The position numbers and the translations under genes are program-made. From NCBI GenBank assembly GCA_944391335.1, contig CALXTF010000003.1:1-64000 (forward strand): 64,000 bases of DNA. The letters are read 5' to 3'. The notes under the pieces were generated by a model. It had not been told where the DNA came from. It saw nothing but the letters and a program-made list of their open reading frames with translations, and ran no database searches. This document shows, one piece after another, positions 1-8,930 of the stretch (within the stretch, counting starts at the first letter, position 1; every line of letters begins with the position of its first letter). This DNA is from an uncultured Alphaproteobacteria bacterium. Lineage in GTDB: Bacteria; Pseudomonadota; Alphaproteobacteria; RF32; CAG-239.

Positions 1-54
1 TTTGCTTTAAGCAAAGGTTGAGAACCATCCATGTGGGGCAGCCAGTATAAAAGG

Positions 55-78
55 ACGCCCTAAAGGGGCGTTTTTTTT
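55..78 (+). terminator. Rho-independent terminator at the window's left edge
   Basis: A six-base stem (55-60 with 66-71, five-base loop) is followed by eight T. It reads on the + strand, so it would end a transcript entering from outside the window. A short open frame ending in TAA at 48-50 could be the tail of that upstream gene, but too little is present to name it. The rest of 1-154 shows nothing else I can support. Confidence 0.6.
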
Positions 79-154
79 ATACTTTTGGCAGTCCCTTGGA
101 TTTGAAGCACGAGAAAGTGGTTCAATTGCTAAAAAACATTGAAAAAAAGCTATT

Positions 155-3100
155 TTAAAAATTATATTGCAGACCAAAACTCATCTCTAGTGGAACTGTG
201 CTTTTCCCTCCAAAACGTGTGCCTGCGTCAATATAACTCGTCCAATTGTTTTTAACTTCCATGTTTATCCCAAAACCTAACTCATAACCAGTCGAGGATA
301 TCTTTTCAATAAAAGTGTAATCCGAAAATGCTATCCAAGCCTTGGCATCACTATAATTAACAATTTTGAACCTACTATATATTTGTGTGTCAATCTCATC
401 AAAAATCATAATATCTTTACCAAGGTAAAAACCTATACCGCTTTTTAGTGTGTCATAATTAGAAGTTTTTACCGGTGTATTGAAATTTGTTTGATATTTA
501 ACACCATCTATTCGTAAATAATCAATTCCAATTTGTGGTTCTATGTACCAGTTGTTGGCAAAAATAAATCTTTTTCCGGCAATAAATGATGTTTGCCATC
601 CATGTGGATTATATTTGGCAATAACATCGGTTCCGTCAGGTGTGTAATCAGTCGTTTTTTGATGATGCCAAAAATAACTGCCGAAAATGTCTATAAAATA
701 ATGAGATTGATTGCCATATGTCGCATAAATACCAAGGTTGTTCGTGTAACCCGTGCCTTTCCCGTCAATCGAATATTTTTGCCTGCTGAAGGAATAACCT
801 CCATAAATACCAATGTCAATTACATCATCACCTTTATTCCAAATAGTGTGATTGTAACCTATTTGTGTGCCAAATATATCCGTATGTGTGGCCGTATTAT
901 CCTTAAATTTATCTTTGATTCTACGTCCAAAATTCCTTATCCATAATCCATTGCCGTTTCTTTTTTGATTACGAATACTTTCCAATTGACTATAAAGCGA
1001 CATTATATGCGTTTCAAAAATTGACGGTAAAGATAAAAAAGCATTCTTTGACACATATGAAGAATCGTTTAATTCTTGCGTCTTTACAAGATACCAATCA
1101 CCATCCTGTTCTTCTAAACTATATTCATATGCACCAACATTTACTGCACCGCCAACTAAATAAAATTGATCTTGAGCACCGTTTCGTTCATTAATAATGC
1201 TAAATCTATCAGGAAATTGAGTACTGTTACTGTAATCATGAACAACTAGCCCAAAATCTCCATTGCCGCTTTGTACAATAATTTGATCAGATTTGTTGGC
1301 TGCTATATTACTGCTGATATAAAAACGTCCGCTTCCATTTAAATTGTTGATTGTTAATTGTGAAAATTGAGGAGCCGGAGTCAGATAAACCATCGTGTTG
1401 GTTAAGGTTAAATCAGAAATCTCATTACTGCCAATTATGGTTAAATTTCCATTGTTAATCCGCGTTTGTCCACTTAAAATCCCACCGCTGTTTAAAGTCA
1501 TCCAACCGCCGTTGTCAATAACTGTATTTTCGGCTGTGCCTCCATTATATATCCATATAGCTCCTTTCTCATAAATTATACTGTTTTGTGCAATTCCTCC
1601 ATTACCAATAGTTAATAATCCGTTGGTATAAACTTGACTATCAATGGCTGTGCCTCCGTATATAATTTGTTCAATTCCTTGTGATTTAATAACACTATTG
1701 TATGATGTGCCATTATTGTCTACATATTGTATCCCATACTCGGATATTTCTGTATTATAAGCTGCTCCGCCGTCAGATATTTGTTGGCTGCCTCCTGTTG
1801 ATAAAATCGTATCGTAAGCTTGACCTCCATTTATAATTTGAATCCCTTGATTGCTAATATGACTGCTGTTCGCCATACCATTGCTGTTTATTTGTTGTAT
1901 TCCTTTGTCGTAAACTTCTGTTCCGGTAACATTGCCACCAAAAATTATTTGTTTTCCGCCATTTCCAACTTGAGTGGTTTCAATTGTTCCGCCGTTTATT
2001 CGCTGTTCACCGCCAGATTCAACGATGCTGCCGCTTACTGTCCCATTATTAATTAATTGTATTCCACCAGAATTGATGCTTGTATCGGTTACAATGCCCC
2101 CATTGATGATTTGTTGTCCGCCGCTATTGATAATTGTGTTTGAAGATGCTCCGTCATCTATCTGTTGGATGCCTCCTGAATTAAGGACTGTTTCTAAAGC
2201 TGTTCCCCCGGTTATTAATTGTTTCCCGTTATTTGATATTTGACTGTTCTCGGAAATTCCACCTTCTATTTGTTGTATACCGCCATTCGTTATAATTGTA
2301 TCTGTGGCCGTTCCATTAGTTATTAATTGCGTGCCGCCATCGGTAATGGTGCTGTTTTGTGCAATTCCGCTGCCGCTGATTTGTTGAACACCCTGACCGC
2401 TAACAGTCGCGTATTGTGTTCTACCACCGCTGCGGATGCTTTGTGTGCCTCCGCTTATAGTACCGTAACTGTCTAAACCATAAACCCTTTGTTGTCCGGA
2501 AATAAGGTTGGTATATTTAGATGTCCCACTACTGTTTACTTCCATTCGACCACCGTTTATTATTGTGTTTTGAGCAAAGCCGTCACTTAAAATATTTAAA
2601 ATACCGTTAGAATTAACTGTTGCTCCATTCGTACTGCCAAATATTTTAACAGAACCGCCGTTTATTGTCGTATTTTCACTTTTTCCACCTTCATCAATTT
2701 GTTGCGTGCCGCCTTCAATTGTCGTATTTGATGTTACCCCGCCGCTCTTGACTTCTTGAAGTCCGCTTGTTAATATTGTCCCTGTATCTGTTCCAGATAC
2801 ATATTGTTTACCGGAGATAATTTGACTATTAACAGATGTTCCTCCGGTTAATACATATAAAGTACCGCCATTAATTATGGTCCCTTCGGCATAACCGCCT
2901 TTGTTAATATTCATTGATCCCCTAGTGTCTATGCTCGATGAGTAAGATTTCCCATATACATTTTGCAAGGCGTAGTATTGAATATTGGTATTGTATGAAA
3001 TCCCTCCTGACATAACGTCTTGTTGACCGTAAGGATATAAATTACTGTTATAACTGCTCCCGCCACTCATTATTTGTTGAACACCGGATACGGTAAAATT

Positions 3101-3244
3101 ATTCGTTTGTCCGTAAACTTTTTGGGTGACAACCGAATTAACATCTCCATTGTCAACAATACTTCCAACAGGAACCGTTGTCGTTATAGCTTGCGTCATA
3201 AATGGAAATATCGTCAAAACTAATGTCCAAATATGTCTTTTCAT
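155..3244 (-). CDS. AIDA-type autotransporter adhesin (type Va secretion)
   Basis: Large self-secreting surface protein of 1029 residues. An N-terminal signal peptide (basic MKRH, hydrophobic stretch, cleavage near TQA) is followed by roughly thirty degenerate repeats of about 19 residues (residues ~50-640) built on S-GG-x(n)-NT-x-I-x-x-GG-x-Q-x-I-x-x-GG. This is the AIDA-I-like repeat that folds as a beta-helix. Residues ~760-1029 look like an autotransporter beta-barrel: alternating aromatic strands and a final Phe (QYNF), the usual BAM recognition end. A purine-rich ribosome site (AAAGGGAAAATA) precedes the ATG. It is divergent from the CorC-like gene across a 167-base gap. The family (adhesin, often glycosylated, biofilm) is established; the ligand is unknown. 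The repeats make length variation likely. Confidence 0.9.
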   Translation of the reverse strand: MKRHIWTLVLTIFPFMTQAITTTVPVGSIVDNGDVNSVVTQKVYGQTNNFTVSGVQQIMSGGSSYNSNLYPYGQQDVMSGGISYNTNIQYYALQNVYGKSYSSSIDTRGSMNINKGGYAEGTIINGGTLYVLTGGTSVNSQIISGKQYVSGTDTGTILTSGLQEVKSGGVTSNTTIEGGTQQIDEGGKSENTTINGGSVKIFGSTNGATVNSNGILNILSDGFAQNTIINGGRMEVNSSGTSKYTNLISGQQRVYGLDSYGTISGGTQSIRSGGRTQYATVSGQGVQQISGSGIAQNSTITDGGTQLITNGTATDTIITNGGIQQIEGGISENSQISNNGKQLITGGTALETVLNSGGIQQIDDGASSNTIINSGGQQIINGGIVTDTSINSGGIQLINNGTVSGSIVESGGEQRINGGTIETTQVGNGGKQIIFGGNVTGTEVYDKGIQQINSNGMANSSHISNQGIQIINGGQAYDTILSTGGSQQISDGGAAYNTEISEYGIQYVDNNGTSYNSVIKSQGIEQIIYGGTAIDSQVYTNGLLTIGNGGIAQNSIIYEKGAIWIYNGGTAENTVIDNGGWMTLNSGGILSGQTRINNGNLTIIGSNEISDLTLTNTMVYLTPAPQFSQLTINNLNGSGRFYISSNIAANKSDQIIVQSGNGDFGLVVHDYSNSTQFPDRFSIINERNGAQDQFYLVGGAVNVGAYEYSLEEQDGDWYLVKTQELNDSSYVSKNAFLSLPSIFETHIMSLYSQLESIRNQKRNGNGLWIRNFGRRIKDKFKDNTATHTDIFGTQIGYNHTIWNKGDDVIDIGIYGGYSFSRQKYSIDGKGTGYTNNLGIYATYGNQSHYFIDIFGSYFWHHQKTTDYTPDGTDVIAKYNPHGWQTSFIAGKRFIFANNWYIEPQIGIDYLRIDGVKYQTNFNTPVKTSNYDTLKSGIGFYLGKDIMIFDEIDTQIYSRFKIVNYSDAKAWIAFSDYTFIEKISSTGYELGFGINMEVKNNWTSYIDAGTRFGGKSTVPLEMSFGLQYNF

Positions 3245-3411
3245 TATTTTCCCTTTATACCTAAATTTAAAAAGAACTTTCGGTCTATATAAACCGTAAA
3301 AAACTCTTTTGAAGAGCTAGGTTATAAAAATAATTGAAAATATCGGTTGCAAATAGATTATTTTATTGTTAATTTTATAAATCAATCTTATATTTAATAA
3401 ATGAGGAATAA

Positions 3412-4746
3412 ATGGCAGATTATACCATACTCGAATTACTTCTATTTCAAGTCTTTTTAATTATCCTTAATGCCGTGTTTGCTTGTGCTGAAATTGCAGT
3501 TATTTCTGTTAATGAAGTGAAATTGAAAAAAATGGCGGAAGAAGGAGATAAACGCGCTCAAAGATTATTGATTTTAACCAAAACACCCGCTCGTTTCTTA
3601 GCAACAATTCAAGTCGGCATCACTTTGGCCGGTTTCTTGGGAAGTGCCTTTGCCGCCGATAATTTCTCTGACAGAATCGTTCATTGGTTGGTCTCTATGG
3701 GAGTTACCATATCACCATCAAAATTAGATGTATTGGCGGTTATTTTTATTACCTTTGTGTTATCATATATTACCTTGATATTTGGCGAGTTGGTTCCAAA
3801 AAGAATTGCTATGCAAAATTCCGAAAAAGTCGGTCTTTCCATGTCCGGTTTAATCTATGTCGTCGCCAAAATTTTTGCTCCTCTTGTCTGGTTCTTAACC
3901 GTTTCAACAAATCTCGTGTTGAAAATCTGCGGAATAGATCCTGAAAATAAAAATGATGAAATTACTGAAGAAGAAATCAGAATTATGGTCGATGCCGGTA
4001 GTAAAAACGGTACAATCGACGATATCGAAAAAGTCCTTATTCATAACGTCTTTGAATTTGATGATAAATTAGTCGAAGAAGTTATGACACATAGAACAGA
4101 AGTCGCTTTTCTTGACGCTAACGCTTCCGTTGAAGAATGGGAAAAGGAAATGATAAAAAGCCGATTCTCAGTCTATCCCGTTTTTTTAGGAAATAATGAT
4201 CATATTATCGGTTCCTTGAGAATTAAAGATTATTTTAAATATAAAGGATTAGATAAATCAGAAATTCTAAAAAAAGCCATTCGTCCAGTTCAATTCGTTC
4301 CTGAAACTTTGCATGTCGACGATCTGTTTAAAAGTATGAAAAAAAGCCGTGATCATTTTGCTGTTGTCGTTGATGAATATGGCGGTGTCGACGGTATCGT
4401 TACCATGAATGATTTGTTGGAAGAATTGGTGGGTGAGTTGGAAGATGATATGACCGCTCCTCCCAGTCGTCCGGATATAGAAAAATTAGAAGATGACGTT
4501 TGGCAGATTAAAGGATGTGCGGCAATTAATGATGTTGCCGACGCTTTGAAAATAAATCTCTCGGATACAGAATGTGATACATTCGGTGGTTTCGTTATGT
4601 CTTTAATGGAAAGTATTCCTGAAAATAAAACGGATATCAAGTTATATTATGAAAATCTGGAAATAAAAGTCGTTGAAACTAAAGGTCATCGTATCGAAAC
4701 TACGCAGGTTCGTTTTTGTAATAATAATCAGATAAACAATGAATAA
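3412..4746 (+). CDS. CNNM/CorC (HlyC-TlyC) family membrane protein with CBS pair
   Basis: Integral membrane protein of 444 residues. The N-terminal DUF21/CNNM domain (about 1-190) has several hydrophobic segments and the family signature FGELVPKR at about 124-131. A CBS-domain pair (about 210-335, including DEYGGVDGIVT) and a C-terminal CorC_HlyC transporter-associated domain (about 350-440) follow. Relatives are linked to Mg2+/Co2+ homeostasis; the older 'hemolysin' name is not informative. In many alphaproteobacteria a CBS/CorC gene without DUF21 sits between ybeY and lnt. That slot is empty here, so this may be the only family member nearby, but it is the full-length membrane type. It lies 18 bases upstream of an unknown gene, probably in one transcript. 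Confidence 0.88.
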   Translation: MADYTILELLLFQVFLIILNAVFACAEIAVISVNEVKLKKMAEEGDKRAQRLLILTKTPARFLATIQVGITLAGFLGSAFAADNFSDRIVHWLVSMGVTISPSKLDVLAVIFITFVLSYITLIFGELVPKRIAMQNSEKVGLSMSGLIYVVAKIFAPLVWFLTVSTNLVLKICGIDPENKNDEITEEEIRIMVDAGSKNGTIDDIEKVLIHNVFEFDDKLVEEVMTHRTEVAFLDANASVEEWEKEMIKSRFSVYPVFLGNNDHIIGSLRIKDYFKYKGLDKSEILKKAIRPVQFVPETLHVDDLFKSMKKSRDHFAVVVDEYGGVDGIVTMNDLLEELVGELEDDMTAPPSRPDIEKLEDDVWQIKGCAAINDVADALKINLSDTECDTFGGFVMSLMESIPENKTDIKLYYENLEIKVVETKGHRIETTQVRFCNNNQINNE

Positions 4747-4764
4747 ATTATAAGGATTAAGACT

Positions 4765-6027
4765 ATGAAAGTTTCTTTAAAAGAACCACTCCCTCTAAAT
4801 GATGAAACTTTGAAAAAATTAATACAAAATGATTTAGATACAAATCAACAACCTTATCTTGCCGAGGTCGCTAAACGGTATCATTTGGATTTAAAACTAA
4901 ACCATGAGGTTGTTTTAGAAAAAGCTTATGAAGAACAATTCATGCTTATTAATCAGCAATGTATTGCAAACACGCTGGATGAAAATACTATTGGTTCATA
5001 TGTCTTATTACAGAATATTTGCTATTTTAATAATCAAGATTTGAACTATATTAAAAGTGTTGAAGGGGAAAATTGGGCATTAAATATGGTGCCTTATGTC
5101 GAAAACCGATTGGAAAATGTTCAAATGTTGAAACCTCTTTTCAACTTAACAAATGTCGTTAATGAAGCTATGTTATATTTAACAGATAATTATCTGAATT
5201 TTAGTTCATACAAAGCAAATCAATTAAAAGAAAAACTTGAAAATACAAATATTATCTTCTCAGATGAAGAAAAAGCAAAACTTTATTTTATTTCTTCTAA
5301 ATTATATCGTAAATTAAATGTGCAAAATAAATATTTTAATGATAATTACGTCGATACTCAAGAAAAAGATTGTTTGGATAAAGTTTTATCTTTAACTTCG
5401 GATTATAAATTGATTTCTTATTGCCAAAATAGACTTGGTGAAAATAATTCTGATAAAAAAGTTATAAGAGCTTATAAAAAAGCTTTAACCAAAAAACAAA
5501 CGCGTAATAATAGTTATAAAATTAATAATGAATTAGCAAATATCTATTTTCAACAAAGTAAAAAAATAGGTTATCTGACAACTAATTCGGATAAAGCTTA
5601 TTCTAGTGATCAAGCGATTAAATATTATATGGAAGCTTATCGTTATGCCCAAAAAGAAGATAGACTCCCTTTATTAAAAAAAATGACTGATGTCTACTTA
5701 ATGACCGGAAAAAAACAAGAATGGAAAAATGTCAAAGAAGTTATAGCTATGAAATTTTTAAAAGGTCAGGCTCGTTGTGCCATGTTAAATTCTATTGGTG
5801 ATAAAACTGACGATATTACTTTTTATTTTCGCGCAATTGAAGAATGTAAAAAATCCAAGTTATCGCCTTTTTTAAAACTTGATATTATGGAAAATTCATA
5901 TAAAAAATTACTTGTTAAAGTTAGTGATAAGGAAGAAAAACAAAATATAGAACAACAACTACATGATATTAGTCTGAAAAAAATGAAGTATTTAAGTGTT
6001 AATAAGTTTTGTAAAAAAAATTATTAG
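4765..6027 (+). CDS. Unknown soluble, helical repeat-like protein
   Basis: 420 residues that I do not recognise. No signal peptide or membrane segment is visible. The sequence is rich in Lys, Asn and Tyr and looks all-helical. Segments around 250-330 (e.g. ANIYFQQSKKIGY, AIKYYMEAYRYAQ) resemble degenerate TPR or Sel1-type helical pairs. A GGATTAAGACT ribosome-site region precedes the ATG and the gene starts 18 bases after the CNNM-family gene, so co-transcription is likely. It ends with TAG just before a shared bidirectional terminator. Confidence 0.75.
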   Translation: MKVSLKEPLPLNDETLKKLIQNDLDTNQQPYLAEVAKRYHLDLKLNHEVVLEKAYEEQFMLINQQCIANTLDENTIGSYVLLQNICYFNNQDLNYIKSVEGENWALNMVPYVENRLENVQMLKPLFNLTNVVNEAMLYLTDNYLNFSSYKANQLKEKLENTNIIFSDEEKAKLYFISSKLYRKLNVQNKYFNDNYVDTQEKDCLDKVLSLTSDYKLISYCQNRLGENNSDKKVIRAYKKALTKKQTRNNSYKINNELANIYFQQSKKIGYLTTNSDKAYSSDQAIKYYMEAYRYAQKEDRLPLLKKMTDVYLMTGKKQEWKNVKEVIAMKFLKGQARCAMLNSIGDKTDDITFYFRAIEECKKSKLSPFLKLDIMENSYKKLLVKVSDKEEKQNIEQQLHDISLKKMKYLSVNKFCKKNY

Positions 6028-6044
6028 ACAATGTAACGGACATT

Positions 6045-6074
6045 AAAAAAGCACTGATTTATCAGTGCTTTTTT
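6045..6074. terminator. Bidirectional terminator between convergent genes
   Basis: A-rich arm plus GCACTGAT (6045-6058) pairs perfectly with ATCAGTGC plus T-run (6061-6074). Both orientations give a stem followed by T's, so it can serve the + strand unknown gene and the - strand outer-membrane protein gene. Confidence 0.85.
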
Positions 6075-6090
6075 TAAGCTTTTTATGGTT

Positions 6091-6867
6091 TTAGAATAAA
6101 ACTTTTGCACTTAAACCAAGTGTATAGTCATAGTCTATTATACCATTGTAGTTGCCGCCAAGGTAGTAATCACCAAATAAACCGACAGCAATATTTTCAT
6201 TAACAAAATAGTTTGCTTGAGCTTCTACCCACCATGTGTTGGTGTTTGTTCCGTCCAGTTCAAAATCATAACGGATACCTGCGTCAACAGAATATTTATC
6301 ACCGGTTTTATGTACACCGCCAAACCATGAATAATACATCGGACGGTCACTGTAATCAACACGACTATCAACACTAAAGGAGGTATATGGAAGCCAGCCA
6401 TTTGCCATTTCATAACCGACTTTAACATCAGCATTTACAGATTTATACCATCTTTCATCATTGCCATGATGTCCGTACCAGCTTTTAGGATCATATGTGT
6501 AATAACCTACGCCAATCTGACTTAACCATTGTCCTTGGCGGATATTGTATTTTGCACCGATAGCGTAGTCAAAGTTATGATCATTGTTATATTCTTGATT
6601 GGTAAAACCTTCAAAATCAAATCTGTTACCTATTTCGGCGACAATAGAAAAATTGTTGGTAATACCATAGGTGATTTCTTCTGCTAAGCGTAAATCTTCA
6701 CCAGTTCCAAAGTTATGTTTTAATTTGGTTCTGTCATAAGCCAAAGAAGTATTGGATAAGAGTTGTCCTTCTCCTGGCAAATACATTGGTGAAGTTATAT
6801 CTTCTGCATGAGCAACACCGGCGTAAACAACTGCTGCTGTTGCTAAAAGAATTGTTTTATAGTTCAT
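6091..6867 (-). CDS. Outer-membrane beta-barrel protein
   Basis: 258 residues. A clear Sec signal peptide (MNYKTILLATAAVVYAGVAHA, cleavage after AHA) is followed by alternating polar/aromatic strands throughout (e.g. FSIVAEIGNRFDF, WWVEAQANYF, IAVGLFGDYYLGG), ending in a C-terminal Phe (SAKVLF). These are the marks of a BAM-inserted barrel of perhaps 10-12 strands. It is too short for a trimeric porin of ordinary length and has no OmpA peptidoglycan domain. Its substrate or role is not evident. A strong ribosome site (AAGGAGA, 7 bases before ATG) suggests high expression. Confidence 0.82.
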   Translation of the reverse strand: MNYKTILLATAAVVYAGVAHAEDITSPMYLPGEGQLLSNTSLAYDRTKLKHNFGTGEDLRLAEEITYGITNNFSIVAEIGNRFDFEGFTNQEYNNDHNFDYAIGAKYNIRQGQWLSQIGVGYYTYDPKSWYGHHGNDERWYKSVNADVKVGYEMANGWLPYTSFSVDSRVDYSDRPMYYSWFGGVHKTGDKYSVDAGIRYDFELDGTNTNTWWVEAQANYFVNENIAVGLFGDYYLGGNYNGIIDYDYTLGLSAKVLF

Positions 6868-6893
6868 ATCAAGTCTCCTTGGTGATTAAAACT

Positions 6894-6917
6894 TTTGTGG
6901 ATATTATTACCACAAAA
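6894..6917. promoter_or_regulatory. Inverted repeat in the leader of the outer-membrane barrel gene
   Basis: TTTTGTG and CACAAAA form an inverted repeat about 30-50 bases upstream of the barrel gene's ATG. It could be an operator or a leader hairpin. No known binding site is recognised. Confidence 0.3.
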
Positions 6918-7013
6918 TTACTCTAACAGATAATTAGAAGTTTGCAATATATAAAATCAATAATATAAATACATGTTTACAATTTTAATGTCTTTAATTA
7001 AATAATTGTTTTA

Positions 7014-7619
7014 TTAATAAATGAATTTCCTTGATTTTTTTAAAAAACGACATAAAGTCATTCGACTGACTTTAAGTTCTTGTGCTATTTGAGTTTGAGT
7101 GAAATTTAGTTTTATCATTTCATCAATTTGTTCTTTATAATCATTTAATTTTAATTTTCTATTATTACAGCCATTGGGGCGGCCTAATTTTTTACCTTCT
7201 GATTTTATTCGAAGAAGAGCCTCTTTAGTCCTCTGCGATATTAAATTTCGTTCAATTTCTGCCGATAGGCCAAAGGCAAAAGCTAGAACTTTTGATTGAA
7301 TATCGGTACCTAAACGATAGTTATCTTTAATCGTCCATACTTGTGCATTAGTGCTAAGACAATAATGTAAAATAGTCATAATTTGCAGCATATTACGGCC
7401 AAAACGAGAAATTTCAGAAGCTATAATAATATCATTTTTGGTTAGTTTTTTTAATAACTTACCTAATTTTCGACGATTATAATCAATACCTCCTGATAAA
7501 GTTTCTTCAATCCAATTATTGATTGATATTCCATTCCTTTTAGCAAAGCGTTTAATTTCAAAACGTTGGTTTTCAGTTGTTTGTTTATCTGTACTAACCC
7601 TAATATATCCATATATCAT
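7014..7619 (-). CDS. Mpi-family serine recombinase (DNA invertase)
   Basis: 201-residue small serine recombinase. The resolvase catalytic domain (about 1-135) carries the nucleophile in GYIRVST (Ser9), the SEISRFGRN arginine motif and the long helix E (SAEIERNLISQRTKEAL). A GRPNGC linker and a C-terminal helix-turn-helix (about 165-195, FTQTQIAQELKVSRMTL) complete it. From memory, the start (MIYGYIRVSTDKQTTENQ) and the WTIKDNYRLG segment match the 'master DNA invertase Mpi' family, which in Bacteroides fragilis flips capsule promoters. It lies immediately upstream of, and divergent from, a polysaccharide operon. No transposase or phage genes accompany it. Invertase versus resolvase activity is inferred from family resemblance. 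Confidence 0.88.
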   Translation of the reverse strand: MIYGYIRVSTDKQTTENQRFEIKRFAKRNGISINNWIEETLSGGIDYNRRKLGKLLKKLTKNDIIIASEISRFGRNMLQIMTILHYCLSTNAQVWTIKDNYRLGTDIQSKVLAFAFGLSAEIERNLISQRTKEALLRIKSEGKKLGRPNGCNNRKLKLNDYKEQIDEMIKLNFTQTQIAQELKVSRMTLCRFLKKSRKFIY

Positions 7620-7920
7620 AATATAATCCTTTTTACTATAAAGTTATCTTTTGTTTTAAGACTTTGTAGTATATTTCATAATTTTTATTCTTAGAGCAGA
7701 TAAATTATTTTGATACTTTTAATTGTTTATTTTGGTTAGTAAAAAAATGTAAAAAAAATTATTTGCAGACGGTGAAATTTTAAAACTCTTGATTATATGA
7801 GGAGAAAATTATTTTTTTCCTATAAGGTATTTCTTATGACATCTTGGGATTAAATATAATTTTTTTCAAAATTAGGTATCAATATTTTATAAAATAACAG
7901 TTAAAATTAAGAGGTTTTTT
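7620..7920. other. 301-base AT-rich intergenic region between invertase and polysaccharide operon
   Basis: No ORF or RNA gene is visible. It must hold the divergent promoters of the invertase and the UXS gene. An AGAGG ribosome site lies just before 7921. I could not find a convincing long inverted-repeat pair that would define an invertible promoter here. Confidence 0.5.
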
Positions 7921-8886
7921 ATGAAAACAATACTTGTAACTGGTGGAACAGGTTTTTTGGGGTCTAATCTTTGTCATAGATTAGTTAATGATGGTCATAA
8001 AGTTATCTGTATGGATAATAATTATACGGGACGAATGTCAAATATAAATGATTTATTATCTTGTGATAATTTTCGTTTTATTAAACATGATATTTGTGAA
8101 ACTTTTAGTATAGATGAACATTTGGATCAGATTTATAATTTAGCGTGTCCAGCCAGTCCGCCGGCTTATCAGGGAAAACATTCAATTACAACGACAAAAA
8201 CATGTGTTTTTGGGGCAATAAATATGTTGGAATTGGCGAAAGTTCATCAAGCGACAATTCTACAAACATCAACCTCCGAAGTTTATGGTGAACCTTTGAT
8301 GCATCCTCAAGTCGAAAGTTATCGAGGAAATGTTAATCCGATAGGAATTCGCGCTTGTTATGATGAGGGTAAGCGTTGTGCGGAAAGTTTGTTCTTTGAT
8401 TATTACCGCCATGAAGGGGTAGACATTAAAGTTATTCGCATTTTTAATACTTATGGACCTAATATGGATCCACATGATGGACGCGTCGTCAGTAATTTTA
8501 TATGTCAGGCGTTGAAAGGTGAGAATATTACAATTTATGGCAATGGTTTACAAACACGTTCATTTTGTTATGTCGATGATTTAATTGAAGCTATGGTAAG
8601 AATGATGAATTCTCAAAAAGGCTTTACTGGTCCGGTTAATACAGGTAATCCCGGTGAGTTTACAATTAAAGAATTAGCGGAAAAAGTTGTTGCTCAAACA
8701 GGAAGTTTATCAAAAATCGTTTATAAGGATTTACCGGCGGATGATCCTACACAACGTCGTCCGGATATATCTTTGGCTAAAGCTAAACTTGATTGGGAGC
8801 CTCATGTTTGTCTTGATGAAGGTTTGAAACGAACAATTGAGTATTTTAGAAAAGAAATTATCCAATTATCAGCGGCGGCAGAGTAG
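7921..8886 (+). CDS. UDP-glucuronate decarboxylase-type (UDP-xylose synthase) SDR enzyme
   Basis: 321-residue extended short-chain dehydrogenase. The NAD-binding TGGTGFLG lies at residues 7-14. The active-site Tyr-Lys pair is in ACYDEGKR (Tyr147, Lys151), and YDEGKR with the nearby IRIFNTYGP and GRVVSNF segments is typical of UXS (UDP-GlcA to UDP-xylose plus CO2). A related dTDP-glucose-dehydratase-like epimerase cannot be fully excluded. First gene of the six-gene polysaccharide operon, 44 bases before galE. It would supply a pentose nucleotide sugar in the cytoplasm. No UDP-glucose dehydrogenase gene is present in the window. Confidence 0.85.
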   Translation: MKTILVTGGTGFLGSNLCHRLVNDGHKVICMDNNYTGRMSNINDLLSCDNFRFIKHDICETFSIDEHLDQIYNLACPASPPAYQGKHSITTTKTCVFGAINMLELAKVHQATILQTSTSEVYGEPLMHPQVESYRGNVNPIGIRACYDEGKRCAESLFFDYYRHEGVDIKVIRIFNTYGPNMDPHDGRVVSNFICQALKGENITIYGNGLQTRSFCYVDDLIEAMVRMMNSQKGFTGPVNTGNPGEFTIKELAEKVVAQTGSLSKIVYKDLPADDPTQRRPDISLAKAKLDWEPHVCLDEGLKRTIEYFRKEIIQLSAAAE

Positions 8887-8930
8887 GGATAATTATAACT
8901 TTTAATTTTAACTATCGAGGGGAATAAAAT

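Noticed and set aside
51-158. Open frame of 35 codons running through the left-edge terminator to TAA 156-158
   Set aside because: It has no ATG, passes through a hairpin with a T8 tract, and overlaps the 3' end of the autotransporter gene. It could be a gene remnant but cannot be supported.
7014-7619. A phage or transposon around the serine recombinase
   Set aside because: No transposase, integrase, phage structural gene or terminal repeat was seen. The flanks are an outer-membrane protein gene and a polysaccharide operon.
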